In this document: one piece after another, positions 1 to 12,585 of the stretch
How the letters are laid out: every line of letters starts with the position of its first letter
How positions within the stretch are numbered: position 1 is the first letter of the stretch
Assembly (NCBI GenBank): GCA_013399895.1
Contig: VXBA01001685.1
Coordinates: forward strand, 62,001-126,000
Length of the DNA: 64,000 bases
Direction of reading: 5' to 3'
Source: Serilophus lunatus
Lineage: Eukaryota; Chordata; Aves; Passeriformes; Eurylaimidae
Program-made: the position numbers and the translations under genes
The notes under the pieces: generated by a model
The model's input: the letters and a program-made list of their open reading frames with translations, nothing else
What the model was told of the DNA's origin: nothing
Database searches by the model: none

Positions 1-3000
1 ACTTTGTAGTCACAGATAAGAGATGCTGAAGGACGCTTTACGGGCAGAACATATGCAGACATCCGCAGAAGGGGTAGGCTTGTCTTCAGGCTGGGAAGCC
101 TTACAAGCTCACACCTGCCTCTGAGGGACGTTTTTCCAATTGTGTTATCAGTCATGGACCCCTCAGGTCTCATAGGCTCTACCTTAGTGTGGCGCAGGGT
201 CAAAACCCCAAATTTGGCCCTAATTTTGGGATTGATGACCTTCCACAGAGAGAGATGGACTCTAGTGGTGCAGTGCTTGCCTCCAGGCGCAGACTTCTCT
301 CAGACTTTTACCTCTGCATGATGGATGCAGAAGTAAGACTGTTTGGAGGGCAGTCCCCACATGGAACTGTGCCCCCAGATGTCACTGCCTCTCAACAGAC
401 CTGTGAGAGTGGGAGGGAGATGTTGGAGAGATCACCAGATGAAGGCAGTTAGCACTGACATCTGGAGTGACAAACCATGCATTGTCCTGAAAAAATTGCT
501 TTTCCCCAGCACAGGGGGCTGCCATCCCCCTCCTCATTTTTGGGTTGATGTTTGCCAGTCCATCCTCCAGACTAACAAAACCCACTCTCTGTTGTCCTCT
601 CAGTCACTCAGTGGGAAAGAGTATCATCATCTTCACACAATGAATGCCTTCCTCTCAGACTAAATCAGCTCCAGGGATGGAGTCTTGAGACAATCTTCCT
701 ACTTGGACTTTCTCCAGAGAGACCACTAAGCCAGACAGTGACTGTTACCATGAGCAGGGTGTTTCTACCAGGAGTGCTGACAGCCTGTTTTCATCAGCTC
801 CGAATGGAAAAATTGTTTGGAAAAAGGCCTGAAATGTTTATCAAAGAACCACAGCATTTAGTGTAAATGATGAAATGATGGCAAATTAATCTAAACCCCA
901 CCACTGCCACTATCAGAAATCATGGTCTATAATAGCAGTGATATGGTCAGTGGGAGTTTCAACTCCAGGCCTGCGTGTAGTGGTTTCGTAGGCAACTTTG
1001 GTCTTTCAGCTGAAATGCAGCTGCTTCTTGGGTGGATCACAAGCTCTGCAGGGCACCAGCTCCACTGTGGAGTGCAGAGTTCAAAGGTGACCATTGCATC
1101 AGTCATGGCTACTTTGTGCTGCTGCATCTGCTCATGGCCTTTGGAAGTCTTTTGCCTTAACTGTTGAGTTTCTCATGACAGGGACCAGCCTGTTGTTTTG
1201 TGCTGTGATGAGGATTAATAACCCTCACCACTGTTGATGATGTAAACATGAGACCGTCTGGGATGTAAGGATTAAAGGCCATCGGGAGCAGGGCTCTTTG
1301 AATATCTTGTGGTAACCCCAGGGAAATCTTTCCTCTCCTCAGCAGTCTGGAGTTCAGGCTGTTCAGGCTGTTCTTCTAAGAAATAATACCCCTCAGGCTT
1401 TCTGACTCATTTGCAGAGCAATAATTAGGAAAGAAGAGTTTCCTCCACACGATTGGCAACCCCATTGCCTTCTGGTAATCTGTGTAACTTCTATGCACAG
1501 AAAAAGGGTTTTAATCTTGCATGGGCTGTAGAAATCATATGCAAAACATGAAAAAAAATGCATTTTTTAAAGTTATGCTTGTAGCTGTCATGGGCCAAGA
1601 CCTAACTTATAAATTGGGAACTGAGTGTAACACTGTGGTATGATATTTCACTTCAGTTTTCAGACAGACTGCAGCTGTCAGCCACAGGGCTACACTTTAC
1701 ACTCACCCTTGGATGTTAGTGTGATGGCAGGTTTACACACCCTGGAGACATCGTTGACCAAGGGTGTAGTGAGTAGAAATGAGAAATCATGCAGTAGAGA
1801 AAGGAAGAAGAAAGGAAGATTCACCAAACCTTTCTTGTATCTGTGATCAGTGTACCTCTACAGATGCCTAGTGAGTTTGTGACATCCAAACTCATGGGGC
1901 TGGGCAGGGAATCTCATCTTTTTTTCCTGAATAAGAAGGAGACTCATGGCAGAGAGAGTTCAGTATTTTGCTTGGAGATTTCCCCAATCAGAGCTGACCA
2001 ACACTGTCTCACTATGCCTAGAGAGAAGCCATGTGCAAGTGGAGCACTGGTGGCATGAAAGCATCTCTTTCCAACTCTGCTCAGCCTGTTGCCCAACACC
2101 CATAGCTCCGGATCTGTTAGGCCCAGAGTTCCTTAGGTTTCACTTCTGCTTTGCCCTTGCTGCTAAACATTTACTTAGAGATGGAGATCCTGTGAGGTGC
2201 TGGGTCTGAGGTTGGAGGGAGGACTAGAGGAAAAGCTATTGTTGCCCTTATCGCACTGTGAGATTTGTTGCATTCCAAGGAAATCATCTGGTACTTGGCT
2301 TTCCCCACTTCCCTGGCCACTGTGAGGCTTTAGGACAATCCCTAATCTGTTCCCTTGTGAATACTGAAGGTCTTTCTTGTGGGAAACAAGTCTGCAAATT
2401 CAGTTGTTTCTATCAAAGATGAGAGAACATCCGAGCAGTGCCAGACAGTACAAACTTCCCCCACAGGCACTCTGGCTCTGGCATCCCACACTGATCTATC
2501 ACCACCAAGACCCACAGCACAAGCCAGCATCCCTGTCCCAAGCAGCCACCTCCTCCGCCTCCCCCTCTGCTCATAGCCTGCGTTCCTGGCTGCCTACCTC
2601 TCCTCCTCTCCAACAGAGTTGCCAGCAAAGAGAGACACTGCAAAGCCTGGGAAAAGCTGGGGCTGACTTTTCTCTCCCCTGTACACAAAAGAGCACATGC
2701 AGGCACACAAACCAGTGAGCTTGAAACTGTGACTGAGACTGATGTGCCACTCAATGCGGTGGCTGCAATCCCTGAGCTCTGCAGGGCTCTGGCTGGCCAT
2801 GGTTGTGGAGCAGGGATGTGTCTTGGTGGGGTAAGAAAGGTGGCACTTGGGGAGCAGCACAATGCTGAGGTGGCTGTGGGGATTAGGGTCCTGATTTCCT
2901 CCCGCTAGTCTTCCTCATCCTCTTCTCCTTTCCCTCAGCAAACCTGCCCTTCTTCTCCTTATCATCCAGTGCTTTGCACTCTCTCCTTGCTCCAGGGAAG

Positions 3001-6000
3001 GGGCCACCCAAGAAGCAAGGCAGTGGAGAAGCAGGAGGAACATCTCTTGATGCTGCCAAAATTGTTACCGTATTGCTTCTGAAGTTTTGGCTTTGGGAGT
3101 CAAAAAGAACCAGTCACAGGTCCTGCCTCCCCAGGGACCACTTCTGCCACCAATCAAGCCCTCATCTCTTCTTGCAAGGGGTGCTGATGACAAAATTAGA
3201 ATTCAAAGATTTTGAACACGTCCCATGCCCTCCCTATCTTTCCCTTCACATCTTGGCCATGGCTTTGCATATCAGCCCCCTTGCAGAGTACAAGGAGGGA
3301 ATTTGCTTCCACCAACCTTTCCTTCTCCAACCTCTCACTCACTGAGCAAAGCTGGCCCCCTCACTCCACCTGCATCAGAGATGAAGATCAAAGGATCTCC
3401 CTTAGTTCTTTCCTCAAGGTCCTGCTGCAACATCACAAGCGCATCTGTTTGTGGTTTCCCTTGAGAAGCCTCCAGATAGTTGCTGCATTATCGTCCCACC
3501 TACCTCAGCCAGTTCCCCCTCTGCTTTTGCCTGCTCCCTACCTCCCTGCCCACCCCTGGACAACATGTTACTGATGCCACTCTCTTCTTCTCTGCCTCCT
3601 TCACACACCACTGCCTTGTGGCTAGGGAGGGGGCAGAGGACATGCTGTGGCTGCATGCAGAGGAGGGCTGAAATATCATAGGGTTTCCCTCTTACCTCCC
3701 CGCCAAAGCTCTCATTGGAGGGCCTGAGGACATGGCATAGAGCTCCACACTGAATCACTCCTTGAAGATGTCCACTCTACCAAAGGATAGAGGGATATGG
3801 TTGAAGGAGGCATCCCCTGATACTCCTCCATCTGGATCTGAGCGGGCTTTCCCATAAAGGCATATAGCCTTAGTGAAGTTGTGCAGGGGAGAGAAAATGC
3901 ATGCAGAATCTGTAATGATGTGACAGCTGGCAGTGGCAGAAACAGGAAGCAGAGCAAACCATCATGAGTGCTTGTCAGAAGCACAAGGATTGAGAGAGTG
4001 GGTAGGATTTGACTGCTTGCTGGTAAATCACAACATGTTTCACAGTGTTTCACCTAGGGCAGCTGTAAAACCCACCCATTAGTTCAGTGAGTAAATACCA
4101 TCTCATTTTGTTAGCACAAAGTGGTCCTCATCAAAGTATTGGCAAAATTACAACATTTTTTCATAAATCCAGCAAATTGCAGTCTGCCTACAGTCATGCA
4201 CTGGAGTCTTCCTTGTCTTACTTTAATTGAACTTCGTTGTGGGGGAGGCAAATGGGTTTACATTTTTTATTGCTGGTTGTGTTTTATGGGAGATCTGTCA
4301 GCTTGAAGTGACAGTGCCAATTAGGATTGCATGTTTTCGTGTGAGTTGCTGAGTCTTAGAAAGCAGAAAAAGGAGGTGCAAGCAAGCCAAGCTATTTAGA
4401 GTGATAGATCTGGGGAAGAGTAAGATGTGAAATACCTCAGTTGCTACCTGCAGTTGTGGAACTGTCCCTCTGTCCTTCTTTCTCCCCTGCCACAAAACAC
4501 ACACACATTCTCCAACATGTACTTATAAAGATTGGAGGTTTATTTACCAGTGCCCTAATCACACCTTTCCCCAGCCACCCAAGTAAGGCTCATGACTGCA
4601 TACAAGGTATTGTGTTTTCATAGGTGTGAAACAAGCACCTTCTAAGGAACTCCTTAGGGCTGTCTCCCTTGGATCGCTGTGTGTGATGCAGGTAATTTGA
4701 AAACAGTGTTTTGGGAAGGAAAGGCATGAAAGTCTGAAAGAGCCCAGGCTCCTCGGTAGTGTCTTATAATAAAAGTGATTCTAATTCACCCAGCAAAGAA
4801 CAATGAGGATGATAGGTGTTTGGCTTAGGAACACCTCCGTTATATTAGTGATGGGACAAGAGAAAGAGAAGAAGGGAAAGATACTGTATTTCCAGGCAAT
4901 CTTAACCCTTGGGATTTACTCTCTTGTACCAAGCGTCTGATAGCAAATGCAGCAGCAAACTCCAAAAATTCAGAGGCAAAGCTTTACTTTCCTATCTGTG
5001 AGCACACTAGCTGGTCACTGAGACTGCTGACAGACTCTTTCTCCTTCTCTGCTGTGTTTCTATAGGCAGCAGCTCTGCCTCTGTCCACAGAGAGAGACTC
5101 TCTGGACCCCTTGCATGAGGGCTATCAGCCAGCTTCATGGGCTAGATAGTAAATTCAGCAATTTGGGCAGAGGGGCAGGTGGTATAGAGGGTGGCGATGT
5201 GCCTTGAGAGCCAGGCTGCTCCCCTTTGGAGAAGGGATGGGTGCTCAGGATTTATGCTGCTGAACATGAAAAATAAACACTTGGTTTTCACATGCTTTTC
5301 TAATCAGTGTGTGCTACCCAGCTGATTCAAACACCCATCCATCAACCCTTCCTTGACTCATCACTACAACACCGAAGTGTATGGAGGAGTGAGCACTCCC
5401 ACATGGGAATGAGAGAAGGTTCCGTTTGCCATAAGATGTTGAAATACCCCTCTGAGCCATTTCCTAATACAGACAGTTTAGTACAGCATTGCCTTGCTGC
5501 TCTGAACCATCACTTCCAGCTCTGACTTAAATGTCTGCTTTTTGTCTTTCCCTGTGACACAGCATATCTCCTTTGGTAGGCTCAGCTCACTATGGGTCGG
5601 CACAGGAGTTTGCTCTTATGGAGCAGATGGGACACTCTCTTTAGCAGGATTTCAGACATGCTGGCCATCGTGGATGACAGAGGAGGAATCCCTTTTAGGC
5701 AAAGTGGGAGTGATTCTGTCTCACCTATCACCCTTTGCTTGGCTGCTTCTCCATGTTTCCACAGGAGCACTCTATTAATAAACTTGTTTCCAAACAGCAC
5801 TGGCACTAACCATAATTTATTGGGACTTAAATAACACATCTGACAATGACACTGACTGCTGGTGTTTGAGTATCAACCAGGAATTTTAATGAGAAAAGGA
5901 GTAAAATGAATAATGTGTTAAGAGGGAGATGGACTTTACCAAGCTTGTGTTTAAACAAGATGATGAAGAGTGTGATAAAAGTTTATCTGCATGGGAAGAC

Positions 6001-6109
6001 AGATGAATTATTTGATTCCCTTGAAGGCCAGGTAGCCCAAAGTATTCATTCTTCCTTCCTGGGATTAGACAGCTCTGAATCTGTGCCTTTGGGAAAGTAG
6101 TAAGTTATG
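1..6109. other. Non-coding unique sequence, no gene recognised
   Basis: I see no recognisable gene or well-preserved repeat here. Open frames on both strands reach about 150 codons at most. They overlap one another in several frames and show no domain, signal peptide or consistent splice structure. Small local features are a 9-bp tandem AGGCTGTTC near 1350-1372 and pyrimidine-rich stretches around 2540-2600 and 2890-2960. Decayed old repeats could be present but are not visible by eye. Confidence 0.7.
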
Positions 6110-7012
6110 AAACATTAACACTGGGATTAAGTGCACTCTCAGCAGGTTTGCCAACACCACCAAACTGTGTGGTGTAGTTGAAACAATGGAGGGAGGGGAT
6201 GCAATCCAGAGGGACCTTCACAGGCTTGAGAGGTGGGTCTATATAAACCTTATGATGTTCAATAAGGCCAAGTGCGAGGTCCTCCAGTTAGGTCTGAGCA
6301 ATCCCAAACACAAATGCAGTCTAGGCAGAGAATGGATTGAGAATAGCCCTGAAGAGAAGAACTTGGAGTGTGGGTTGATGACAAGCTCAGCATAACATGG
6401 CAATATGTTCTCACACAACAGAAAGCCAACTGTGTCCTGGGCTACATCTAAAGAAGCATGATCAGCAGGTCAAGGGGGGGATATTCTAGTGAGACCCTAC
6501 TTGAGTACTGCATCCAGCTTTGGGCCCCCAACATAAGAAGGACATGGATCTGTTGGAGAGAGTCCAGAGTAGGTCACAGGGATGATCCAAGGGCTGGAGC
6601 ACCTCTGCTATGAAGACAATCTGAGACAACTGGGATTATTCAGCCTGGAGAAGAGAAATCTCCAGGGAGACTTTATCTTCCAGTACCTAAATGGGCTGCA
6701 GGAGAGCTCAAGGAGGTTTTTGTTACGAGGGCATGTAGCGATAGAACAAGGGGAATGCCTTTAAACTGGAAGAGATTCAGATTGGATATTAAGAAGAAAT
6801 TATTTACTGTTGATGAGGGTGGTAAGGCACTAGAACAGGTTGCCCAAAGAAGCTGTGGATGCCCCATCCCTGGAAATATTCAAGGCCAGGTTGGGTGGGG
6901 CTTTGAGCAAGTTGGTCAAATAAAAGGTATCCCTGTCCATGACAGAGGGCCTGGAACTAGATGAATTTTAAGATCCTTTCCAAATCACACCATTCTATGA
7001 TTCTGTTTTATG
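6110..7012 (+). mobile_element. CR1 LINE, 5'-truncated, with 3' UTR and terminal repeat
   Basis: CR1 is the main non-LTR retrotransposon of birds; it copies itself by target-primed reverse transcription and usually leaves 5'-truncated copies. This copy enters near the end of the reverse-transcriptase reading frame and runs through the 3' UTR. From about 6130 the translation follows the C-terminal CR1 ORF2 protein: an IQRDLHRLERW block, then FNKAKCEVLQLG, then the RGLEHL..ED.LR.LGLFSLEKR-type block near 6585-6660. The 3' UTR shows the usual 'lowest common' landmarks: 'ggatattaagaagaaatt', 'gaacaggttgcccaaagaag' and 'ccatccctggaaatattcaa'. The copy ends in 'attctatgattctgt', a degenerate CR1 tail. 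Several frame breaks and stops show that it is inactive. The left edge is approximate. Confidence 0.93.
6118..6760 (+). pseudogene. Decayed CR1 ORF2 reverse-transcriptase C-terminus
   Basis: This is the coding remnant inside the CR1 copy. One open stretch (about 6132-6395) holds the end of the reverse-transcriptase palm and the downstream region. The catalytic FADD box expected in CR1 at about 6147-6158 reads FANT, so both metal-binding aspartates are lost. The reading frame is then broken by stops and small indels. The next recognisable block, the LFSLEKR region, lies in another frame near 6582-6760. It encodes no working protein, and any transcript would be incidental. The identification rests on matching CR1 protein blocks from memory; no alignment was run. 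Confidence 0.85.
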
Positions 7013-7440
7013 AAATGGGATGGTGGTCTCCATCCAAATTGCCCCTGTCTTTGGATAGGTGTTTTCATTCTGACACAGTGGCTACATTTGTACATGGATG
7101 CCCATAAGCACAGCCCTGCCTTGGTCCTGTCCCCTCAGAGCTGTTCCCATCTCACTCAGCCTACGCGTGAACAGTTTCATGGAGACCCAACTTGACAGAG
7201 GTCTTGGAGTGCAGTGAATTTGAGATCAACAATTGCCCGGGGACCACAGAATTCATATGCAGCACAGACATCTCCAGTGGCACTCCTTGAAACTGGTGGG
7301 GAGCAGATGCTCCCAGTATTTTCTAGATACAGGTGATGGGTTGGCAAATGACATAACACTAGAAAGACCAGGAAATGACTACGACATTGGATTTGGAGCT
7401 CCCCTGTTTTCCATGAAGCTGTGTCTCTAATGGTGACAAA
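7013..7440. other. Non-coding spacer after the CR1
   Basis: Between the CR1 tail and the TATA/hairpin segment I see no gene or clear repeat. Short open frames overlap on both strands with no recognisable domain. Confidence 0.6.
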
Positions 7441-7618
7441 CAATATCTGCCACACGTGTGGGACTAGGCTGCCTAAACAAAAGAAACTGTAATTTTAGGA
7501 CCAGGAGAGTGTGGTGGAGACCAGGCTCTGTCTGGTCTCTGCTGGACAGACAGAATGGGTCATAGGTCGTGCCCCATATCTGGCAGGTTAAAGAGGATGC
7601 TGAAGATACCCTAGAGGG

Positions 7619-7653
7619 TATAAAATGGCTTAGGCAGTTGACTCCTGCCTAAG
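7619..7653 (+). promoter_or_regulatory. TATA box followed by a perfect hairpin (possible old LTR promoter)
   Basis: A TATAAAA box at 7619-7625 is followed, 3 bases later, by a perfect 9-bp inverted repeat (CTTAGGCAG at 7629-7637 and CTGCCTAAG at 7645-7653) with a 7-base loop. A transcript starting 25-30 bases after the TATA box would therefore begin in or at the end of the hairpin. A second hairpin (GAGACCAG / CTGGTCTC, 7517-7524 and 7532-7539) lies about 80 bases upstream, and an AATAAA signal lies at 8000-8005. This TATA-then-AATAAA order fits a retroviral LTR, but I could not define TG...CA ends or a target-site duplication. Chance is a real alternative, because TATAAAA is common in AT-rich DNA. 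Confidence 0.3.
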
Positions 7654-8400
7654 TTTCAAGTTAGTGCCTCCCTGCTGACTATCTTGTCTCAGATCCTGTT
7701 CAATACAGACAGAGCAAAAGCTAGAGAAGATATCTTTGTCCAGAAACTTAAAATACTCTTGTGACAGGAGTATTAGAGGTCAGACACGAACTTGCCAAGG
7801 TTCAGCTCTATCAGTATCTTGTCTCTGTCAATAACAGATGATTCAGGAAAGTGTGACCCTTCCTTTGCCCCTAATCTTCTGTTGGCACTATTTCCAAAAT
7901 TTTTTCGTCCCACAAAGACTGTTCTGTGTAAATACACTGAAGCAGATTCCACAGGAATAGAGCTTAGAACTTCTCTACCCTCTATGTCTAATCCCATCTG
8001 AATAAACATGCTCTTAAAAAAATAAATGGTTACCCAGATTTAGCAAATAAATCAATCCAAGCACAACTCCAGAACTGATCTTACTGCAACTTCTTTGCCG
8101 TTTTGTGGTGCAGCTTAACAAATATATTTCTTCTTGCTTCAGAATGAAGGCATGTGCATGGAGTATCACCTTCAAAACTGCCTCTGGTAAAATTTTTCTG
8201 GAAACATTCCAGGGGCAAAGTGCTTGCCATATGTTTCATGTCCTATGCAAGATGGAGTTATTTGTTTGTTGCTGCTTTGTCTTTGTTTGTGCAAACTGAC
8301 GCCGCAGGGACTTCTTTTGAGGGCATTTTTCAGCCAAGAAGATTATCCCATATAAATACAGTAACATAAATAGATTTATCACTAGAATAACTTCAGGCTG

Positions 8401-8503
<103 letters not shown>

Positions 8504-11500
8504 ACTAACTAAACCACACATATTTGTTTTATCTTGTTTAGTGTCTACACTGAAACTGTGAGCAAGAACTGAGCTAATTAAATCATACAGATTTATCTGC
8601 CTCATGTACACCTTGGAGTTACTGCCCACAGTGTATCGTTCTGTTCCTTTGCCAAAGGGCATTGCTGTTCTAGCTGAGGGACAGAGAGGCATCTGGGACC
8701 CATAAGCCTTTCAATAACTAATGACTATCTGAAGAGAAATGTGATTGAGAGCCATGAGCTACTAGCCCAAAGGGGAAACTCTCATCAGTTCTGCGGCACT
8801 CTCGGCTACTGTCACCTTTCCCAAAGCTTTTGCAACAGTAAGTCCCCTTATTTATATGTTTTTACTTGTTATCACAAATTATTCTTGAAATGCAGCATAG
8901 TTTTTGAGCTGTTGGGAAGCCAGCGTGAAAGTCATCAGAGCAATGACAGGAAATATTTTTCAATCCTGATGCTGTTGATATAGCCTCTATCAGAATCTGA
9001 TGCAGGTGAGGGTCCTGCTGGTCTGTGACCCTGACTAAGTCACTAAGAAGAATGTTTGAAAACTGTTTCATAAAAACGTGACACAAAAATGACTGAGAAT
9101 TAAACCTAAAAAAGGAATACCCTACTCTGAAGCTTATATGTGCAGTCCCCTCCATGCAAGACAACAAGCAAAATAGGAGAAAAAAAAAAAGGCTAAACAT
9201 GAAGTCCTGCCTGACTTCTAATGAGCTGTGATGAAAAACAAAATAGTAAAATTACACAAGCAGGCCTATAAATTATTTTATTTTTTTCTCCTGAATGATT
9301 ACATGTTCTTTCCATTAAAATGTTCTTAACCTTTCATGTGTCCTAAGGGAATGGAGTCATTGTCTGACTGCTGACATAGCCAAAAGTGTTTGACCTGGTC
9401 TTCACCATGAGGAAAAGGGTTGCCTTAAACCTCAGCGGAAGAGGTAGTAACTTGCTAAGCTGCCATAATTATATGCCAGTATCCATGGTCCCCAGTCTAC
9501 TTAACAGCTTTGTTTGCATGGAAATCAGTGGGGTTTTTCCACTTCAATAAATGTCAGTACCTAAGAAAAGTTCTGGGCTTGTGGAGAGCCTTAATCTGTC
9601 TGATTCCTAGCAAACAAGGGTTTTCCCAGCGATACTGGGAAAATAGAGGGAGGACTGTGAGACACACAGACAACTTGGCAATAAGTCTATATGAGTATCT
9701 CAGTCAAAAGACAGTCCTTAGATCTGTCTGAAAACAGAGACTATCAGAGGTTTCGTGAGCGTTTTGGGACCAATCAAGGTTGAAGCTGTAGTCTTCTAGC
9801 TTGAGAGTGAGGAAATAAAGGACAACCCAGATCTCTGGCTCCAAAACAATGAAATCATTTTCATGCCCATTTCTTCACTACAGCAACTGTAAGACTAGAA
9901 GGAATTAAAAAAATGAGTGGCTGAATTCCAACTCATAAGAGGGGAAAGGTGCAAGGAAGAGAAAGGATGGTGGCTGGTACAGCTCTCTTGGCTTTCCCCA
10001 CTACACCACACATGCACATGGAGCTGTATTTTAAGTCAGATGAATCACTGAAAATTGGAAAGTGTCAATTTTTGTTTGTACAACTGTATGAATATAATTA
10101 AAGATTAGGTTATTACAGACATCAGTTATGCTTTAAAAAAACAGTAAATTGGCTGAAAATGAGACAGAGATAATATTAATAGATACAGTGTTACTATAGT
10201 CTATTTTCCATTACTGTCGTTGGACTTATTCAGAGTCAAAACTGTTCCTTTGCCTTTATTAGACAAAGACATGACTATGAAAGTCTTTTCTTAAGAACTT
10301 TTTTTTTAGATTTTTCTTTCATTTTTCCTTTAATAAATTGACAAAAATAAAGTGAAATGAACCATTCATTTAAATGGAAAACCTAAAAAAAGTTTCATTA
10401 CTAAATCAGGTTTTTGAAAAGCTTTGTTTACATCTTAACCTTTAAATAAAATTGGTCTACAGTTTACACTATAAAATGGAAATGCATTTTAAATAAAAAA
10501 ACCCTAGAATATATACATTTGGCAATTATGACTTTCAAAGCAAAATTTGGTAGCGTTAGCTTTTTCTTTCCAACAGTCTGAGATGAATTGGCATTTTCTA
10601 CTAAAAACATCTTATACAACTGCTTTGCTATATTCTTCATGTACAAAATCTTCAGTGATCTGTACCCCAACCCTTATGAAAATTTTGTGAGGGGAAAGGA
10701 GACCAGAAATCCTTTATTTCTTAAGCTGACTACCAAGTAGGTTATCTAGGCCACTCCCTCAGCAAGCATCTTAATCCTGTTTTTCTTAGACAGGATCGTG
10801 TCCACCTCCATGCCATGAATTTCAGGAGAAGGTATCTGGACACAAAGAGATGACAGCTCTTATATTATCCACCCCCATGGATCCCCTGCAGGTAGAGCTT
10901 GGTTGGTGATCCCAGAGGAGATTAGCTATTGCTGATGATGCTGGAGTACATGGCTTATCTCAGTCATCCCGTTTATGTCTGAGATGAGGCATCAGATAAG
11001 GATGCAGAATTTGTACTGACAAAGCTGAGCAACTGCATCATTAATAACTAGAGAGGAGGAGCTGACATTTATTTGCTCAAATATCCATAAACAAAGACTC
11101 TCAGAAAATGGTTGTTTTCAAATGAGTCATTGAACGGGCATGGTGGTTGGGTCTGTAGCAAATCTTCTGTGAGACACCCGAGTTTTCAGTTTAGAACCTC
11201 TTTTTCTAGGGAGAAAGAGAAGCTCCAGATTCAACACAGTACTCCCCCATGTTGGCAGGAATTTTATTTCTCCCTGCTGTGATCAGTGACACAGTATGGG
11301 TTGGGGCTAGAACTGTGTCTCTGTTTCTTGGATTCATGGTCTCTATAATCTTTTTCAAATTAAAAGTGGAAATGTTTAAAAATTGAAATGTTGGGCAATG
11401 CTATCTCTTGACACATTTCCGGTGATATTTACATAGACTATTCCAGGATTCCACGTAGACTTTGTCATACCACTTGCAACATGGACACAATCTTTAAGCC

Positions 11501-11734
11501 ATTTCCCCTCCATTCATTCTTGATATAATTGCTTTCCAGTTTAGAAGCAGTCCTCAGGGAAGAACAGCAGGTAGCTATGTTAGGGAGCACTCTCTCTTGA
11601 TCTCTGCATGATCCTTCTTCACATTGCCATTGCATTTATAGCTGAACAATCAAAACCAGTCAAACCATGAATAATGCACATGTAACCCTATGGCTTTTCA
11701 TGTCTGTCCAGAGAGCACAGAAACAGATACTCAA
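8504..11734. other. Non-coding unique sequence, AT-rich in part
   Basis: No gene is recognised. A 12-base poly-A lies near 9180-9192. The stretch from about 10040 to 10520 is strongly AT-rich with several AATAAA-like words. A 9-bp stem hairpin (TTTTCCCAG / CTGGGAAAA) sits at 9621-9643. Open frames are all under 75 codons. Confidence 0.65.
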
Positions 11735-11962
11735 GAGTCTGGGTCAGACCCAAGAGTACTAGCAAAAAAAAAAAAAAAAAAAAAGCAGCTTTGATTTACT
11801 CCTACTCTCTTTGTTCCAAGTCTCTCTCTGAAAACAAAGGGAGGTATATATGGGCTCTTGGCTTTGTGCAAAGTATAAAAGCATTTTCACTTCTGCAAAG
11901 CCCCTGTTGTAGAACTAAAGAAAGGATGCTTTGTGAGCAGTTGGTTAGTGCATGTTCTTAAA
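11735..11962 (+). repeat. TATA-containing dispersed repeat, copy A
   Basis: This segment is homologous to 15133-15349 in the same orientation; by eye roughly three quarters of the bases match. Shared landmarks in order are a 'caagag' block followed by 'agcaaaaaa', 'tttgttccaa', the strongest block 'tataaaagcattttcac' with 'tctgcaaagccc' just after it, then 'tgagcagt' and 'ggtt'. The TATAAAA is at 11874-11880. Copy A contains an expanded run of 21 A (11764-11784), while copy B has about 7. A TATA box inside a dispersed repeat suggests an LTR, but terminal TG/CA and target-site duplications were not identified. It could instead be a segmental duplication or another interspersed repeat. Confidence 0.8.
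11764..11784 (+). repeat. Poly-A run (21 A)
   Basis: An uninterrupted run of 21 adenines inside copy A of the dispersed repeat. Copy B has only about seven at the matching place, so the run has probably expanded by slippage rather than marking a retroposon tail. Confidence 0.97.
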
Positions 11963-12580
11963 AAAAACCTCAACAGAAACTTGGCTTCCATGAAATATAG
12001 GAAATACAGTAGATCCTGATCTGTTCAGCACAGGTGAGGGGGAGTGTCCTAATCAGGAGAGCTTTTTTATTCCTTTTGAGACATCAATCTGGCTCTTAAG
12101 TTTCTCACTGGCTGGCAAGCTTCAACATGAAATGTCTAGGTTTCTGAAAAGAGGGCCAGCTCAGGGGCCAGCTGTGATGCCTCAAGGGCTGGTGATGGCA
12201 ACTCTAATGAGGATAATCTACTCTTTGTGGAACAGGGCCACAGACAAAATCTGTGGTCCTGCAGAGGTTGCTGGTAGATAAATATTAGAGCCATATTTGG
12301 AAGCTGGTGCTGGACATTTTGCAGTCCTGGTCATCTTGCTGGTTTGCTAGGTGGATACTTCTCCATAAGGTCCTTTCTCTGCTGCAGCTACTGCTGTCTC
12401 AGGAAGTCAGGCTCAATTCAGAGTGAATCCCTTGGGAGTTAAATCCATATTACAGTCAGAGGTGTGACTCAGCTCATGTAAATACACCGGTCTGCACCAC
12501 CTTGTTGAGTACTTCTAGCATTTTCTGGGGAAACTTAAACTCAGAAGTGGCTGTAGAGCAAAAAGTATTTAGGAGGAAAC
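11963..12580. other. Non-coding sequence between repeat copy A and the LTR
   Basis: No gene or clear repeat is seen. If the two TATA repeats are the LTRs of an old provirus, this would be internal proviral sequence. I recognise no gag, pol or env motif in it. Confidence 0.5.
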
Positions 12581-12585
12581 CTCAG
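12581..12585. repeat. Target-site duplication, left copy (CTCAG)
   Basis: CTCAG directly precedes the TG start of the element at 12586 and is repeated directly after its CA end at 14048-14052. A 5-bp duplication is characteristic of several endogenous retrovirus and LTR-element groups. Confidence 0.85.
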
